A stretch of DNA of 64,000 nt from NCBI GenBank assembly GCA_963851385.1, contig CAWKPE010000021.1, forward strand, positions 1-64,000. The letters run 5' to 3'. The notes under the pieces were generated by a model that did not search any database, was not told the origin of the DNA, and was given only the letters and a program-made list of their open reading frames with translations. Positions 24,831-34,039 of this stretch are shown piece by piece (position 1 is the stretch's first letter; the number at the start of each line of letters is the position of its first letter). Both the position numbers and the translations under genes were made by a program. The stretch is from CAWEFA01 sp963851385 (GTDB taxonomy: Bacteria; Bacteroidota; Bacteroidia; Bacteroidales; DTGW01).

Positions 24831-25463
24831 ATGAGTTTGATTTTTAAGAAATATGTAGATGAAGATTGCCTTTTGGGAATTTGGGAAATTAAAGAAGATT
24901 ACGAATCACTGTTTTCAAAATTAAAATTAAATGCAGAGGAAAAAAATGTATTAGATAGTTTTCAAAATTACCAAAGGAAATTAGAGTGGTTAAGTGTCAG
25001 GGTACTGATAAATAATTTACTGGGGAAAAATTGCAGGATCATTTATAATGAATCACATAAGCCATCTCTGGCTGAAAATTCTTGCAAAATTAGTATTTCT
25101 CATTCCAAGAATCTGACTTCAATTTTAGTCAGTAAAAACAAGCGTGTTGGAATTGACCTTGAATTTATGTCGCATCAAATTCACCATATTGCTAATAAAT
25201 TTATTAATGAAAAGGAAATAATTACCAGCAATCCCGATCAGGAGAGGCTTCATCTTTATATTCATTGGTGTGCAAAGGAAGCATTATATAAAATTTGTGA
25301 TAAGCAGGATATTAATTTTAAAAAGAACCTCACGATCCATCCATTTGAATTAAAAGAAGAAGGCAAGCTAAATGGACTTGTTCATAACCGGTACGGCGAA
25401 GAACATTTTGCACTTAATTACTTTTTGATTGATGGTTATGTAATAGTTTGGTGCTGCAAATAA
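24831..25463 (+). CDS. 4'-phosphopantetheinyl transferase superfamily protein
   Basis: 210 residues. Transfers 4'-phosphopantetheine from CoA to a carrier-protein serine. Seen: the ISISHSKNL segment (about 87), the metal-binding VGIDLEFM (about 106-113) and the WCAKEALYK block (about 143-151), the three marks of the Sfp/AcpS fold. The length fits the Sfp type. The acceptor cannot be told. In related genomes a gene of this kind often follows gldD. Confidence 0.9.
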   Translation: MSLIFKKYVDEDCLLGIWEIKEDYESLFSKLKLNAEEKNVLDSFQNYQRKLEWLSVRVLINNLLGKNCRIIYNESHKPSLAENSCKISISHSKNLTSILVSKNKRVGIDLEFMSHQIHHIANKFINEKEIITSNPDQERLHLYIHWCAKEALYKICDKQDINFKKNLTIHPFELKEEGKLNGLVHNRYGEEHFALNYFLIDGYVIVWCCK

Positions 25464-25508
25464 AAGGATGTAATTTCTGAATAGAACTAAATTTGATTTT
25501 TTTGCAAT

Positions 25509-26219
25509 ATGCTTTACGATACTATTCTTCTTAGGAAGCCTGAAAGGAAAGTTGCTATACTAATTGATCCTGATAAAAGCAACTTAAATTCTCTGGCAAG
25601 AACACTTGAAATATGCGAGAAATGCGGTATATTGTTTATTATGGTAGGTGGCAGTTTGATTTCAAGTTCAATGGATAATTGTATAAACGAAATCAAGAAA
25701 AAGTCTATACTCCCTGTGGTTCTTTTTCCTGGTAGTTTATTGCAAATTTCAAAAGAAGCAGATGCAATATTTTTATTGTCATTAATATCAGGACGAAATC
25801 CCGAATATCTTATAGGAAATCATGTGATCGCTTCACCAATTTTAAGAAAAAGCAAGCTGGAAATAATTCCTACAGGATATATGCTTGTTGAAAGCGGGAA
25901 AGTAACTTCAGTTCAATACATCAGCAATACTTGTCCAATCCCGGCCGATAAAATAGATATAGCAGTTGCAACTGCAGTTGCAGGTGAAATGCTGGGTCTG
26001 AAACTAATCTATCTCGAAGCTGGCAGTGGTGCTTTACATCCTGTTCCGGTTGAAATGATTTCTGCTGTAAAGAAAAATATTTCAGTTCCGCTTATAGTTG
26101 GCGGTGGCATTAGAAGCCAATCTCAACTCGATGATATTTTCAATGCAGGTACAGATATTGTTGTAATTGGTAATTCATTGGAAAATGATCCGGATAAGCT
26201 TTTCAAACTATTAAATTAA
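25509..26219 (+). CDS. Geranylgeranylglyceryl/heptaprenylglyceryl phosphate synthase-like protein
   Basis: 236 residues, TIM-barrel prenyltransferase of the GGGPS/PcrB family, which joins glycerol-1-phosphate and a polyprenyl diphosphate in an ether bond. Seen: AILIDPDKS (about 16-24), the MVGGSL strand end, FPGSLLQIS, SLISGRNPEYLIGNH, YLEAGSGALHPV, and the phosphate-binding VGGGIRS and VVIGNSLE loops. The physiological lipid in Bacteroidota is uncertain. The stop codon overlaps the end of the palindromic element at 26216. Confidence 0.88.
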   Translation: MLYDTILLRKPERKVAILIDPDKSNLNSLARTLEICEKCGILFIMVGGSLISSSMDNCINEIKKKSILPVVLFPGSLLQISKEADAIFLLSLISGRNPEYLIGNHVIASPILRKSKLEIIPTGYMLVESGKVTSVQYISNTCPIPADKIDIAVATAVAGEMLGLKLIYLEAGSGALHPVPVEMISAVKKNISVPLIVGGGIRSQSQLDDIFNAGTDIVVIGNSLENDPDKLFKLLN

Positions 26220-26562
26220 CGTGAGTTCGATGTAAGATATCAATGTCAATACTTAAATATCTATTTGAAAAACAAAAATTTTAATTAGCCCCGGCTTTTA
26301 AGCCGGGGAAAACCAATAATGACTATATTGCGTGCCAACTGCAAAATAAATTAATGAAGAACTCTAAAATGGCACGCAACTGTACAACACTAATCAATGA
26401 TTATATTTATATTAATTGCGCGCCAAGTATTATTCTTCCGACAAATTAAAATATCGTGGCGCGCTAATCTACTCTCAAACAGCAATCCCCGGCTTAAAAG
26501 CCGGGGTTATTGAGTTCTTAATAATTGCAAATGAATGAATTTTTACATCGAACTCACGTTAA
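26216..26562. mobile_element. MITE-like element: perfect 20-bp ends and four internal hairpins
   Basis: 347 bp without a gene. Ends are exact 20-bp inverted repeats (26216-26235 and 26543-26562; ttaacgtgagttcgatgtaa). A 7-bp direct repeat taaatta (26212-26218 and 26560-26566) may be a target duplication. Inside: hairpin 26289-26308 and hairpin 26487-26506, which are exact reverse complements of each other; a 10-bp pair ttgcgtgcca/tggcacgcaa at 26328-26337 and 26370-26379; and an 8-bp pair gcgcgcca/tggcgcgc at 26418-26425 and 26457-26464. It begins on the stop codon of the preceding gene. Confidence 0.8.
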
Positions 26563-26609
26563 ATTATAAATAGAGAACCAAGAACAAATAGTCATCAATC
26601 AATAGCTCG

Positions 26610-28302
26610 TTATTTTACAATCTTCCTTGTTCTTTTTAAAGCGATATACGAACCCTCAATGTTAATGCTTATATTATTATCGTTGGATAATTCAAGTCTT
26701 TGAAGTTTCATTGTAGGATTAATTACAATCGTGTCCGAGTCTGTTTTTATTTTTATGGGAATTGAAAATTCGTCAGAAATATTTGACCATTTGTAACACA
26801 GCTCATTCGTTTTTTTATCTGAATTATAATAAAATTCCCAAAGTAGCTGAGGACATTCCCGTTTATAAAGGTAATGCTGAAAAAAGCAAGATAAATCTTT
26901 ATCGGTTTTTGAATTAACCAGATCAATAAAATTTTGTGTCACTGCAATGTTAAACTTGTACTTATTATAAAAAGATTTGATGATATCGAAAAACAGAGAA
27001 TCATTATCAATCGTGTTTCGCAAAGTATGTAACATAAGAGCACCTTTCATATAAACGTCCCCATCTTTGTAATCCCAAAAATTTACATCATGCGGTCCAA
27101 TAACTGGTTTTTTATTTTGAATAAGCATGGCATAAACTGTCAAGAATTTTAAATAAACATTGATGTCCATATTCATGTTCTACATACAGGGCTTCGCTAT
27201 ACGTTGCAAATCCTTCATGAATCCAAACTTCTGCAAAATCAGGTACGGTAACACTATTTCCCCACCATTCATGAGCCGATTCATGCAGAATAATCTGGTC
27301 AAATAAATTAACTAAATTTTTATATCCATTTCCGTAAGCTATTGCTGTTTGATTTTCCATACCTTCATACGGACTTTCGACCAATTTATATCCATCGCGG
27401 GGCCACGGATAAGGGCCATAAACTGATTCATAAAAATGCAGCATATTCACGATTTGCTCAAAATGCTTGCGTGCAATATCAAGATTATATGGCAATACAT
27501 AAAAATCAAGGTTAAATGTAGTATCAATACCTTTAAATGGAATTGAAAAGTGAGCGTATTTGCCGAAATAGAATGTTGCACTATATGAATTAATAGGGTA
27601 AGTAACTTTCCATCTATAAGTAGTCTTGGCACCTGAAGCAATGCTATCAATCATTTTTCCATTACTGACACAATTCAGACCCGAAGGAATAGTAAAACTC
27701 AATTTCATACTGTCGGGTTTATCCGATAAATGATCTTTTACCGGCCACCATAAACTTGCACCATCTACTTCACATGATACGGCTACCCAAGGTTGATTGT
27801 TTTTATCTTTGCTCCAAATAAACCCGCCTTCCCATGGTGGATTGGCTGCTATTACTGGTTTTCCGTGATAATATATACTTAATTTCACATTCTGATTATC
27901 ACTGACGGATTTTCCAGTTAATACAAACACAGCATTAAATTTTCTATAATATGATAATTTTCTTTTTTCATATAAAATGCTATCTATGGTCATATTCCGG
28001 TACAAATCTATTTGAAGCGTATCTATTTTCTTTAAAGCAGTAAAATAGATATCGGCATCACCTGATATTTCCTTTTTAAAAAAATCAAAATCAACACTCA
28101 GGTTATAGTAATAAACATCATAACAATCTCTATAATTGTTAAGCTGACCGCGTAAAGTATCTGCTAAAGTAAATGTGGATATTTATAAGGCCGTTTGGGA
28201 GTACTGTGATTTTTATTGAGAATTGATGATAGAACATGCTGAAATAGCAAACATGTATATAGTAGAAATCAATAACTTTTTAAATAAATTTATATCAATC
28301 AT
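26610..28302 (-). pseudogene. M1 family zinc aminopeptidase, lipoprotein type, with three frameshifts
   Basis: Read from 28302: lipoprotein signal (lipobox SAC), then a break near 28215 with the frame moving by one for about 18 codons (RPYKYPH), a return near 28170, then a long frame to 27112 and a last shift near 27150 into the frame that ends at 26610. Apart from these breaks the M1 protein is complete: substrate-binding EGMENQ, zinc-binding HESAHEWWG with the third ligand Glu in WIHEGFATYSEALY, and a C-terminal helical region. The largest unbroken piece is 27112-28005. About 560 residues in all. It would act on N-terminal residues of peptides in the periplasm or at the surface. Decay and assembly indels cannot be told apart. 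Confidence 0.85.
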
Positions 28303-28490
28303 TTGATAATTACTATAATATAAGACATATCAAAGTTTATTTTGAAAATGTAAACATACATTTTTTTTATGTTTGTTGTGTTGTGAATTGTTCATTTTCA
28401 GTGATTTTCTTGCAAACTAATTTGACATTTTGTATATTTCCTGCGTTTTATTAAACAAACAGCATAATTAACCTAAGTAAACACTAACAT

Positions 28491-28943
28491 ATGAAAAAAA
28501 TTGCCTTCCTTTTAGTAATTGTTACCTTATCAACTACTAGTTGTGAATATCTGAGAAAAAAAGGTATTATTGGTAAGAAAAAGCACTTGCAAGATATGCT
28601 TGATAACCTGGAAAACAAGAATAGAGATGATTCTGCAAACTATGCGGCACAAATGGATAAATTAAGGAAAGATGCTGAGGCTAAAATTGATTCTGTTCAA
28701 AAATCATGTGGTATCAATGGAAAGTATCATGTCATTACAGGTAGTTTTCGTAATCCGTTAAATGCAGAAAATTTCAATAAAGAAATGAATAAAATGGGTT
28801 ATCATTCCCAGATCATAATGGCTTCAAATGGATTCAACCTTGTAAGCGCTTATTCAGGGGACAATTATAATGAAGTAATAAACGCTTTAACTAACATTCG
28901 AACCGCAGTCAACCAGGAATCATGGTTGTATCTGAGTAACTAA
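28491..28943 (+). CDS. Lipoprotein with a C-terminal SPOR-like domain
   Basis: 150 residues. Lipoprotein signal (Cys about 18, TTSC), a charged helical segment (about 30-75), and a C-terminal SPOR domain starting YHVITGSFRNPLNAENFNKEM (about 84). SPOR domains bind denuded glycan strands at division sites. Followed by a strong terminator at 28958-28984, so it is probably a single-gene transcript. Confidence 0.85.
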   Translation: MKKIAFLLVIVTLSTTSCEYLRKKGIIGKKKHLQDMLDNLENKNRDDSANYAAQMDKLRKDAEAKIDSVQKSCGINGKYHVITGSFRNPLNAENFNKEMNKMGYHSQIIMASNGFNLVSAYSGDNYNEVINALTNIRTAVNQESWLYLSN

Positions 28944-28957
28944 ACTAACTATAAGTC

Positions 28958-28984
28958 AAAACAGCCGGCTATTCCGGCTGTTTT
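28958..28984 (+). terminator. Rho-independent terminator of the SPOR lipoprotein gene
   Basis: Perfect 11-bp stem (aaaacagccgg / ccggctgtttt) with a 5-nt loop, followed by a T-rich tract. Being symmetric at its base it could also work in reverse. Confidence 0.85.
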
Positions 28985-29012
28985 AGTTTTAATCAAATTA
29001 ATAGAATTTGTC

Positions 29013-29417
29013 ATGATAGATCAAATGGATGAAAAAGTGGTTAAGGCGATATTTGAAACGCTGCCGGTTGAATTAACTGTAATTGATGATAAGGATGAGG
29101 TGATTGGTTGGAACAAGCATGAGAACAGGCTTTTTAAAAGACCATATACTTCGATGGGTTTGAATTTCAGAGAATGTCATCCTAAAGAAAGTCTCGATAA
29201 AGTCGAAAGAATTGTAGGCGAAATGAAAGCAGGCAAAAGAGACAAAGCCAGTTTTTGGATTGACATGGGAGTGAAAGACGAGACAAAAAAGCATAAGATA
29301 CTTATCGAATTTTTTGCTCTTCGCGATGAAGCCGGCAATTATTTAGGTTGCATGGAATGCACCCAGGATGTGGAAGAAATTATGAATTTGCAAGGGGAAA
29401 AGAAACTGCTGGATTAA
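29013..29417 (+). CDS. PAS domain protein
   Basis: 134 residues making up one PAS sensor domain: LTVIDDKDEVIGWNKHENRLF, then FRECHP at the usual ligand-proximal position, and the closing strands FFALRDEAGNYLGCMECTQDVEE. The sequence resembles the C-terminal PAS part of DUF438 proteins; those are thought to sense small molecules. No output domain is present, so it may act through a partner. Starts 28 bp after the terminator of the previous gene. Confidence 0.85.
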   Translation: MIDQMDEKVVKAIFETLPVELTVIDDKDEVIGWNKHENRLFKRPYTSMGLNFRECHPKESLDKVERIVGEMKAGKRDKASFWIDMGVKDETKKHKILIEFFALRDEAGNYLGCMECTQDVEEIMNLQGEKKLLD

Positions 29418-29599
29418 TATAAAAGTATTGTAATAGCTATTTAAAGTTTTTTAAAAATTTTCGCAAAGACCACCAAGAAAAATATTAAGCACACGAAGTC
29501 AAAATAAGACAATTTCTTTGCGTGCATTTCTATAAATTGGTGAGCTTTGCGTGAAATTTTTCTTTTTACTTGCACGAGTGTGAATATGATTAATCCCTA

Positions 29600-32500
29600 T
29601 TACTCCATAACCAATGGAAAATCATGTCCTATCGAAAACGTACTTGGAAATTGTTTATGACGGATTAATTTATAGGAAATTTCCGGAACCTGGTCGTCAA
29701 TATAAGACTTAAGTTCGTAAACAGTTACTTTTGAATCTTTAGGAGCGCCGTCAGCTTTTCCATTTAAAGCTTCTAATAAAACATAAGTAAAAACGCCATG
29801 TTCAAGAGTTTTTATCTCTGCAGCTTGCTGTTCACTTTCTGTTGAAGCCATTACATGTATTCCTGAACTTCTTGATAATTGAGCTAAAGCTTTTTCTTCA
29901 GATTCGCCTCGCATAGCAAGCACATTAACTGATGCACCTGATTGGCATGCATCTATAAAAATCACCTGTTTTAATGCGCTTATTTTTTTGAATTTTTCCT
30001 GAAGTTCATTTACACTAATAGCACTTCCTAATTTATCCTGCTGGTAAAGCCCTGTATTTTCAGTTGTAATAAAATAGAACTGATTTTCCAGATCGCTTCC
30101 GTGACCGGCATAAAAGAAAATAAAAACATCTTCTTTTTTTATTTTGCTGCTTATTTCATCTAAAGCTGCCAGAACCTTTTCCCTTGTCGCATCCTTATCA
30201 AATAATTTATATGTGTAAACTGCGTTAAAAAGTTTGCTGCTTTTTTTCTTTATAAGGTCTGCAAATGCTTGTGCATCGGGTCGGGCATAATTTAAATTCA
30301 TGTTTTCATTTTCATATTTATTAATGCCTATACTTAATACATAGCAATTAGCTGACTTTTCAAGACCCTTATAAAATACTTTTACAGTAGCAGGTTTCGA
30401 TTCTATCTCACCATTACTAAAAGCAGATATACTTATTTCGTTTTCGCCTGGCACTAGACTCAGGTCAAAAGTTTTCATATCATTCTGGCCAATTTTTCTC
30501 ATTCGTCGGAGATCCGAATCATCTATCACCTGCCTTTTACCATTGTGCAATATTTTAAGTTCTTTTACACCGCCTCCTGAATTAGTTACCCTTACCATAA
30601 AAGTTGCCAAACCGTTATCTATCGAATCGTTCTCTACAGGACTGACAATTTCTATTGACGGTGGGGGAGAAGCATCAATGCTGTTCATGACATTTCCTCT
30701 AAAACCAGTATTACCAAAAACTGCTTCATTATACAAACCTGGCCTGTAGAATTCAATAAAAAACTGATCAATTGAATACAGTTCGGTTCCTTTAACAAAA
30801 GAAATAGAACTTTGTGCACCTTCAGATGCATCAAAATAACCTTCCGGGTTTTTTATGAACCAGTCATTTTCATTCATCAGTACAAGTGAAATTAGTTCTT
30901 TCTTTTCATCGACATTCCAAATCCTGATAGAACCGTCACGGCTTCCGGAAATAATATATTTATTGTCTGCGGTCAAATGTGCGTCGCCAATAGCCCCTTT
31001 ATGTCCAATGAAAGTAGAAATCAAAGCCCCGGTTTTTGCATCCCATAATTTTACGAGATTATCATCGCCTCCTGAAACAATATATTTTCCCGTACTATCA
31101 AACCTGGCAGAATATGTACCTCTTTCGTGTGCATTAATTTTTAAAGTCTGCAAGCCTGAATAAAAATCCCAAACCCTGATAGAATTATCCTTTCCCGAGG
31201 TTATAATCTTGTCTTCATTCGGATGCAAGTTGATTGATGTCACAAGGTCAGTATTTCCTGTAAATGTTCTAATTTCTTCTCCCGTGTCAATTTCTATGAG
31301 TTTTAGTTTTCTATCGAGACCTGCAGAAATAATATAAAGTCCATTTGCGCTGAATTTGATATGAATGCTGGCATTTCCTGAATGAGGAGAAAATGATCTA
31401 ATAACTTTCCCGGTTTCGATATCCCAGATCGCAATGTATCCATCCCAGTCGGCCGTTGCAAGAAATTTATTATTGGGACTAATATCCACAGAAAAGATAG
31501 CGGCTTTTTTGTCCAGTAATGGAAATTCTTTTACTTTTTCTCCGGTTTCTACATCCCAGATAATTGCTTTGCCGTCCACTCCACCTGTTGCAAAATATTT
31601 ACCATCATTACTGAAATTAAGACTGATGACCATCCCATCGTGTCCTTTGAGAGTTTTGTGAATGCGCCCGGTTCTGAAATCAATGAGTTTGGCATTATTA
31701 CTGGTTCTCCCAATTGCAATGTATTTATTGTCGGGACTAAATTTTGTCTCGTAAATTAATGCTGCCCAGTACATGTACGAATTATTAAGAATTTTTTCGT
31801 CTATCTGGTTCAGATATCCTTTCAGGGTTGCAATATTTTTGCCATCGGAAATTCGCCATATGTCTGCCATACGTTTTTCATTTCCGGTAACTAAATATTT
31901 GCCATCCGGACTAAAATTTGCAGACGTGTTTTTACTTTCGTAGCTTCCTGTTCCAAGAATATGCTTTCCAGTATTTAATTCCCATACTTCCGCACGACCA
32001 AATTGAATAGCTGAAGCATAACGTCCATCCGGACTTATGGCAAGGTTATCAAAACTACCGTCAGATTTTGAAAACTGCAAAAGAAGCTTTTTAGATTTCC
32101 AATCGAATACCTGCACCGAATCGGAATAAGCGCACACAACAAATTTATTATCCGGTGTAAAGAGTGCACGGGTATTACAACTGGTACAGGATGAGTTGGC
32201 ATGTTTCAGTTTGGCTAGTTCTTTACCGCTTTCGGCATTCCATACTATTGCCGTTTGATCACCGGCACCACCTACAATGTATTTTCCGTCATAGCTATAT
32301 TCAACAGAAATTATTTTTTCATATTCAAAATTTTGCTGCATGTAAATGTCCTGAGGTGTCGCTTTTATTTGTTGCAACATTTTACCGGATTCCGTATCAA
32401 AAATCAAAATCCCGAATTTTTCTGTACCGGCTGCAACCTTTTTTCCATCCGGACTGAATGAAGCACAAAGAAAGTCAGTGTCGGGAATAGCAATTGTTCT

Positions 32501-32851
32501 TTTCAGACTTCCGGTTTTCAAATTCCATATATAAATTTTACCGTTATACGTAACGGACAGCAGGCTCGTATCCTGCCTGTCAAATTCAACATATGCAATT
32601 CCGGAATTGCTGCCTGTAAAGGTTCGGATTTGTCTTCCATCGGAACTTCGCCAGAGGACTATTGTTTTGTCAGTGCTGCCAGTTGCAATCATCTTACCAT
32701 TGTGGCTCCAGGCTATAGCTTCAACTGAAGCATAATGCCCCGCCTGTACAACAGTTTCGATATTCTGAGCTTTACCTTGACCACTGATGATAAGACCTGC
32801 AAATAGTACAGGAAACAGGCGAATTACAGCATAATATTTTTGTATGTTCAT
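29600..32851 (-). CDS. Exported WD40-repeat protein with C-terminal caspase-like (C14) domain
   Basis: 1,083 residues. Signal peptide (about 1-28). I count 14 WD40 repeats (about 35-680), enough for two seven-bladed propellers. A linker (about 690-815) leads to a caspase-fold domain (about 820-1075) with both catalytic residues in place: His in FFYAGHG and Cys in FIDACQSG. Related bacterial proteins combine WD40 with C14 peptidases, but most of those studied are cytoplasmic. This one carries a signal peptide, so it likely acts in the periplasm or outside. There is no neighbouring partner gene. The substrate is unknown; a role in defence or death signalling cannot be read from this sequence. 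Confidence 0.92.
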   Translation of the reverse strand: MNIQKYYAVIRLFPVLFAGLIISGQGKAQNIETVVQAGHYASVEAIAWSHNGKMIATGSTDKTIVLWRSSDGRQIRTFTGSNSGIAYVEFDRQDTSLLSVTYNGKIYIWNLKTGSLKRTIAIPDTDFLCASFSPDGKKVAAGTEKFGILIFDTESGKMLQQIKATPQDIYMQQNFEYEKIISVEYSYDGKYIVGGAGDQTAIVWNAESGKELAKLKHANSSCTSCNTRALFTPDNKFVVCAYSDSVQVFDWKSKKLLLQFSKSDGSFDNLAISPDGRYASAIQFGRAEVWELNTGKHILGTGSYESKNTSANFSPDGKYLVTGNEKRMADIWRISDGKNIATLKGYLNQIDEKILNNSYMYWAALIYETKFSPDNKYIAIGRTSNNAKLIDFRTGRIHKTLKGHDGMVISLNFSNDGKYFATGGVDGKAIIWDVETGEKVKEFPLLDKKAAIFSVDISPNNKFLATADWDGYIAIWDIETGKVIRSFSPHSGNASIHIKFSANGLYIISAGLDRKLKLIEIDTGEEIRTFTGNTDLVTSINLHPNEDKIITSGKDNSIRVWDFYSGLQTLKINAHERGTYSARFDSTGKYIVSGGDDNLVKLWDAKTGALISTFIGHKGAIGDAHLTADNKYIISGSRDGSIRIWNVDEKKELISLVLMNENDWFIKNPEGYFDASEGAQSSISFVKGTELYSIDQFFIEFYRPGLYNEAVFGNTGFRGNVMNSIDASPPPSIEIVSPVENDSIDNGLATFMVRVTNSGGGVKELKILHNGKRQVIDDSDLRRMRKIGQNDMKTFDLSLVPGENEISISAFSNGEIESKPATVKVFYKGLEKSANCYVLSIGINKYENENMNLNYARPDAQAFADLIKKKSSKLFNAVYTYKLFDKDATREKVLAALDEISSKIKKEDVFIFFYAGHGSDLENQFYFITTENTGLYQQDKLGSAISVNELQEKFKKISALKQVIFIDACQSGASVNVLAMRGESEEKALAQLSRSSGIHVMASTESEQQAAEIKTLEHGVFTYVLLEALNGKADGAPKDSKVTVYELKSYIDDQVPEISYKLIRHKQFPSTFSIGHDFPLVME

Positions 32852-33369
32852 AATAGATAGAGTTTGAAGTAAAAATAGGAAAATATTGGGAATAATGTGC
32901 TTTCAGTTCTGAAGCTTTATAAATGCAACTTTGAGATACTTTGTGATAATCTTTGCTTGACTTTGTGATATTGATTTTGTTGAAAACTAGTAACACAAAG
33001 TATCACAAAGGATGACACGAAGTTGCACGAAGAAATTGGTAAAATCTTTTAGTTCTTTACTTCATTTATAAATATGCATTGGCAATCATTTAATGTGACG
33101 CAATTAACACCAAAAATTTGTATATATGAAAGTCAGCAAATATGTTTTAGGAAAATTGTTAGATTTTCCCTCTCCTTGAGGAGAGGGGAGGGTGAGGCGA
33201 AAGAACCGCGCAGAAAATTGTATAATAACAAAATATCCCTTAACTCTATTTGGAATGATGTTTTGCGAGAACAAATAAATTACATTTCCAGATAATGACG
33301 TACTTTTATATCTGAACTTATTAAAAAAACAAATGTTTATTTCTATAAATTTCAAATAACAAATATTCA
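32852..33369. other. Gene-free stretch with simple cacaaag repeats and a palindrome
   Basis: No credible gene. About 32930-33040 holds degenerate cacaaag/cacgaag words common in Bacteroidota intergenic DNA. 33168-33187 is a palindrome (ccctctcc ttga ggagaggg) followed by agggtgagg, another widespread word. Similar cacaaag debris lies at 29460-29560 and 60130-60205. Confidence 0.6.
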
Positions 33370-33942
33370 ATGTTTAATCTAAAAATTATTATTGCAAGTA
33401 CTCGTCCTGGGAGAAAGGGGCCGGCGATTGCTTCATGGATAATCAATAAAGCATCAAAAATTAAGAACTTTGAAATTGAAGTCTTGGATCTTGCTGAAAT
33501 TAATTTACCATTAATGGATGAGCCTGCGCATCCAAGATTAAGAACTTATCAACATCAGCATACAAAGGACTGGAGCGCTAAAATTGAATCTGCAGACGCA
33601 TTTATTATAGTTACTCCTGAATATAATTATGGTTTTACTGCTCCGTTAAAAAACGCTATTGATTATCTTTCATTGGAATGGAATTACAAACCGATTGCTT
33701 TTGTTAGTTATGGAGGCCTAGCAGGAGGTACAAGATCTGTTCAAATGTTGAAGCAGGTAGTCACAGCATTAAAAATGATTCCATTAGTTGAATCAGTCAA
33801 CATAGCTTTTTTTATGAAGTATTTTGACGAAAAAGGTAATTTTAATGCTGATGAAACGTTAGAAAAAAGTGCTGATGATATGCTGTCAGAACTTTTTCGA
33901 TGGACCAAAGGTTTGAAAGTGATGAGAGAGAATAATAATTAA
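33370..33942 (+). CDS. NAD(P)H-dependent FMN reductase family protein
   Basis: 190 residues with a flavodoxin-like fold. Seen: the FMN phosphate loop ASTRPGRKGPAIA (about 9-21), the active-site TPEYNYGFTAPLKNAIDYLS (about 82-101) and a second flavin contact SYGGLAGGTRS (about 115-125). Members reduce FMN, quinones or chromate with NADPH. The physiological substrate is unknown. Alone on the plus strand. Confidence 0.9.
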   Translation: MFNLKIIIASTRPGRKGPAIASWIINKASKIKNFEIEVLDLAEINLPLMDEPAHPRLRTYQHQHTKDWSAKIESADAFIIVTPEYNYGFTAPLKNAIDYLSLEWNYKPIAFVSYGGLAGGTRSVQMLKQVVTALKMIPLVESVNIAFFMKYFDEKGNFNADETLEKSADDMLSELFRWTKGLKVMRENNN

Positions 33943-34039
33943 TTCAAGTTGTCAGTTTTAATTTCCAATTTCAAACAACACTTATTCTTTGTTAAATTCA
34001 TTTGAATGATTAAATTCGCCGAAAATTAATCTGGTACTT

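Noticed and set aside
29600..32851. Anti-phage or suicide system built on the WD40-caspase gene
   Set aside because: No partner gene, no toxin or sensor cassette alongside, and a signal peptide argues against a cytoplasmic defence role.
33104..33370. Small open frames either strand around 33.1-33.4 kb as genes
   Set aside because: They run over palindromes and cacaaag repeats, with composition unlike the neighbouring proteins.
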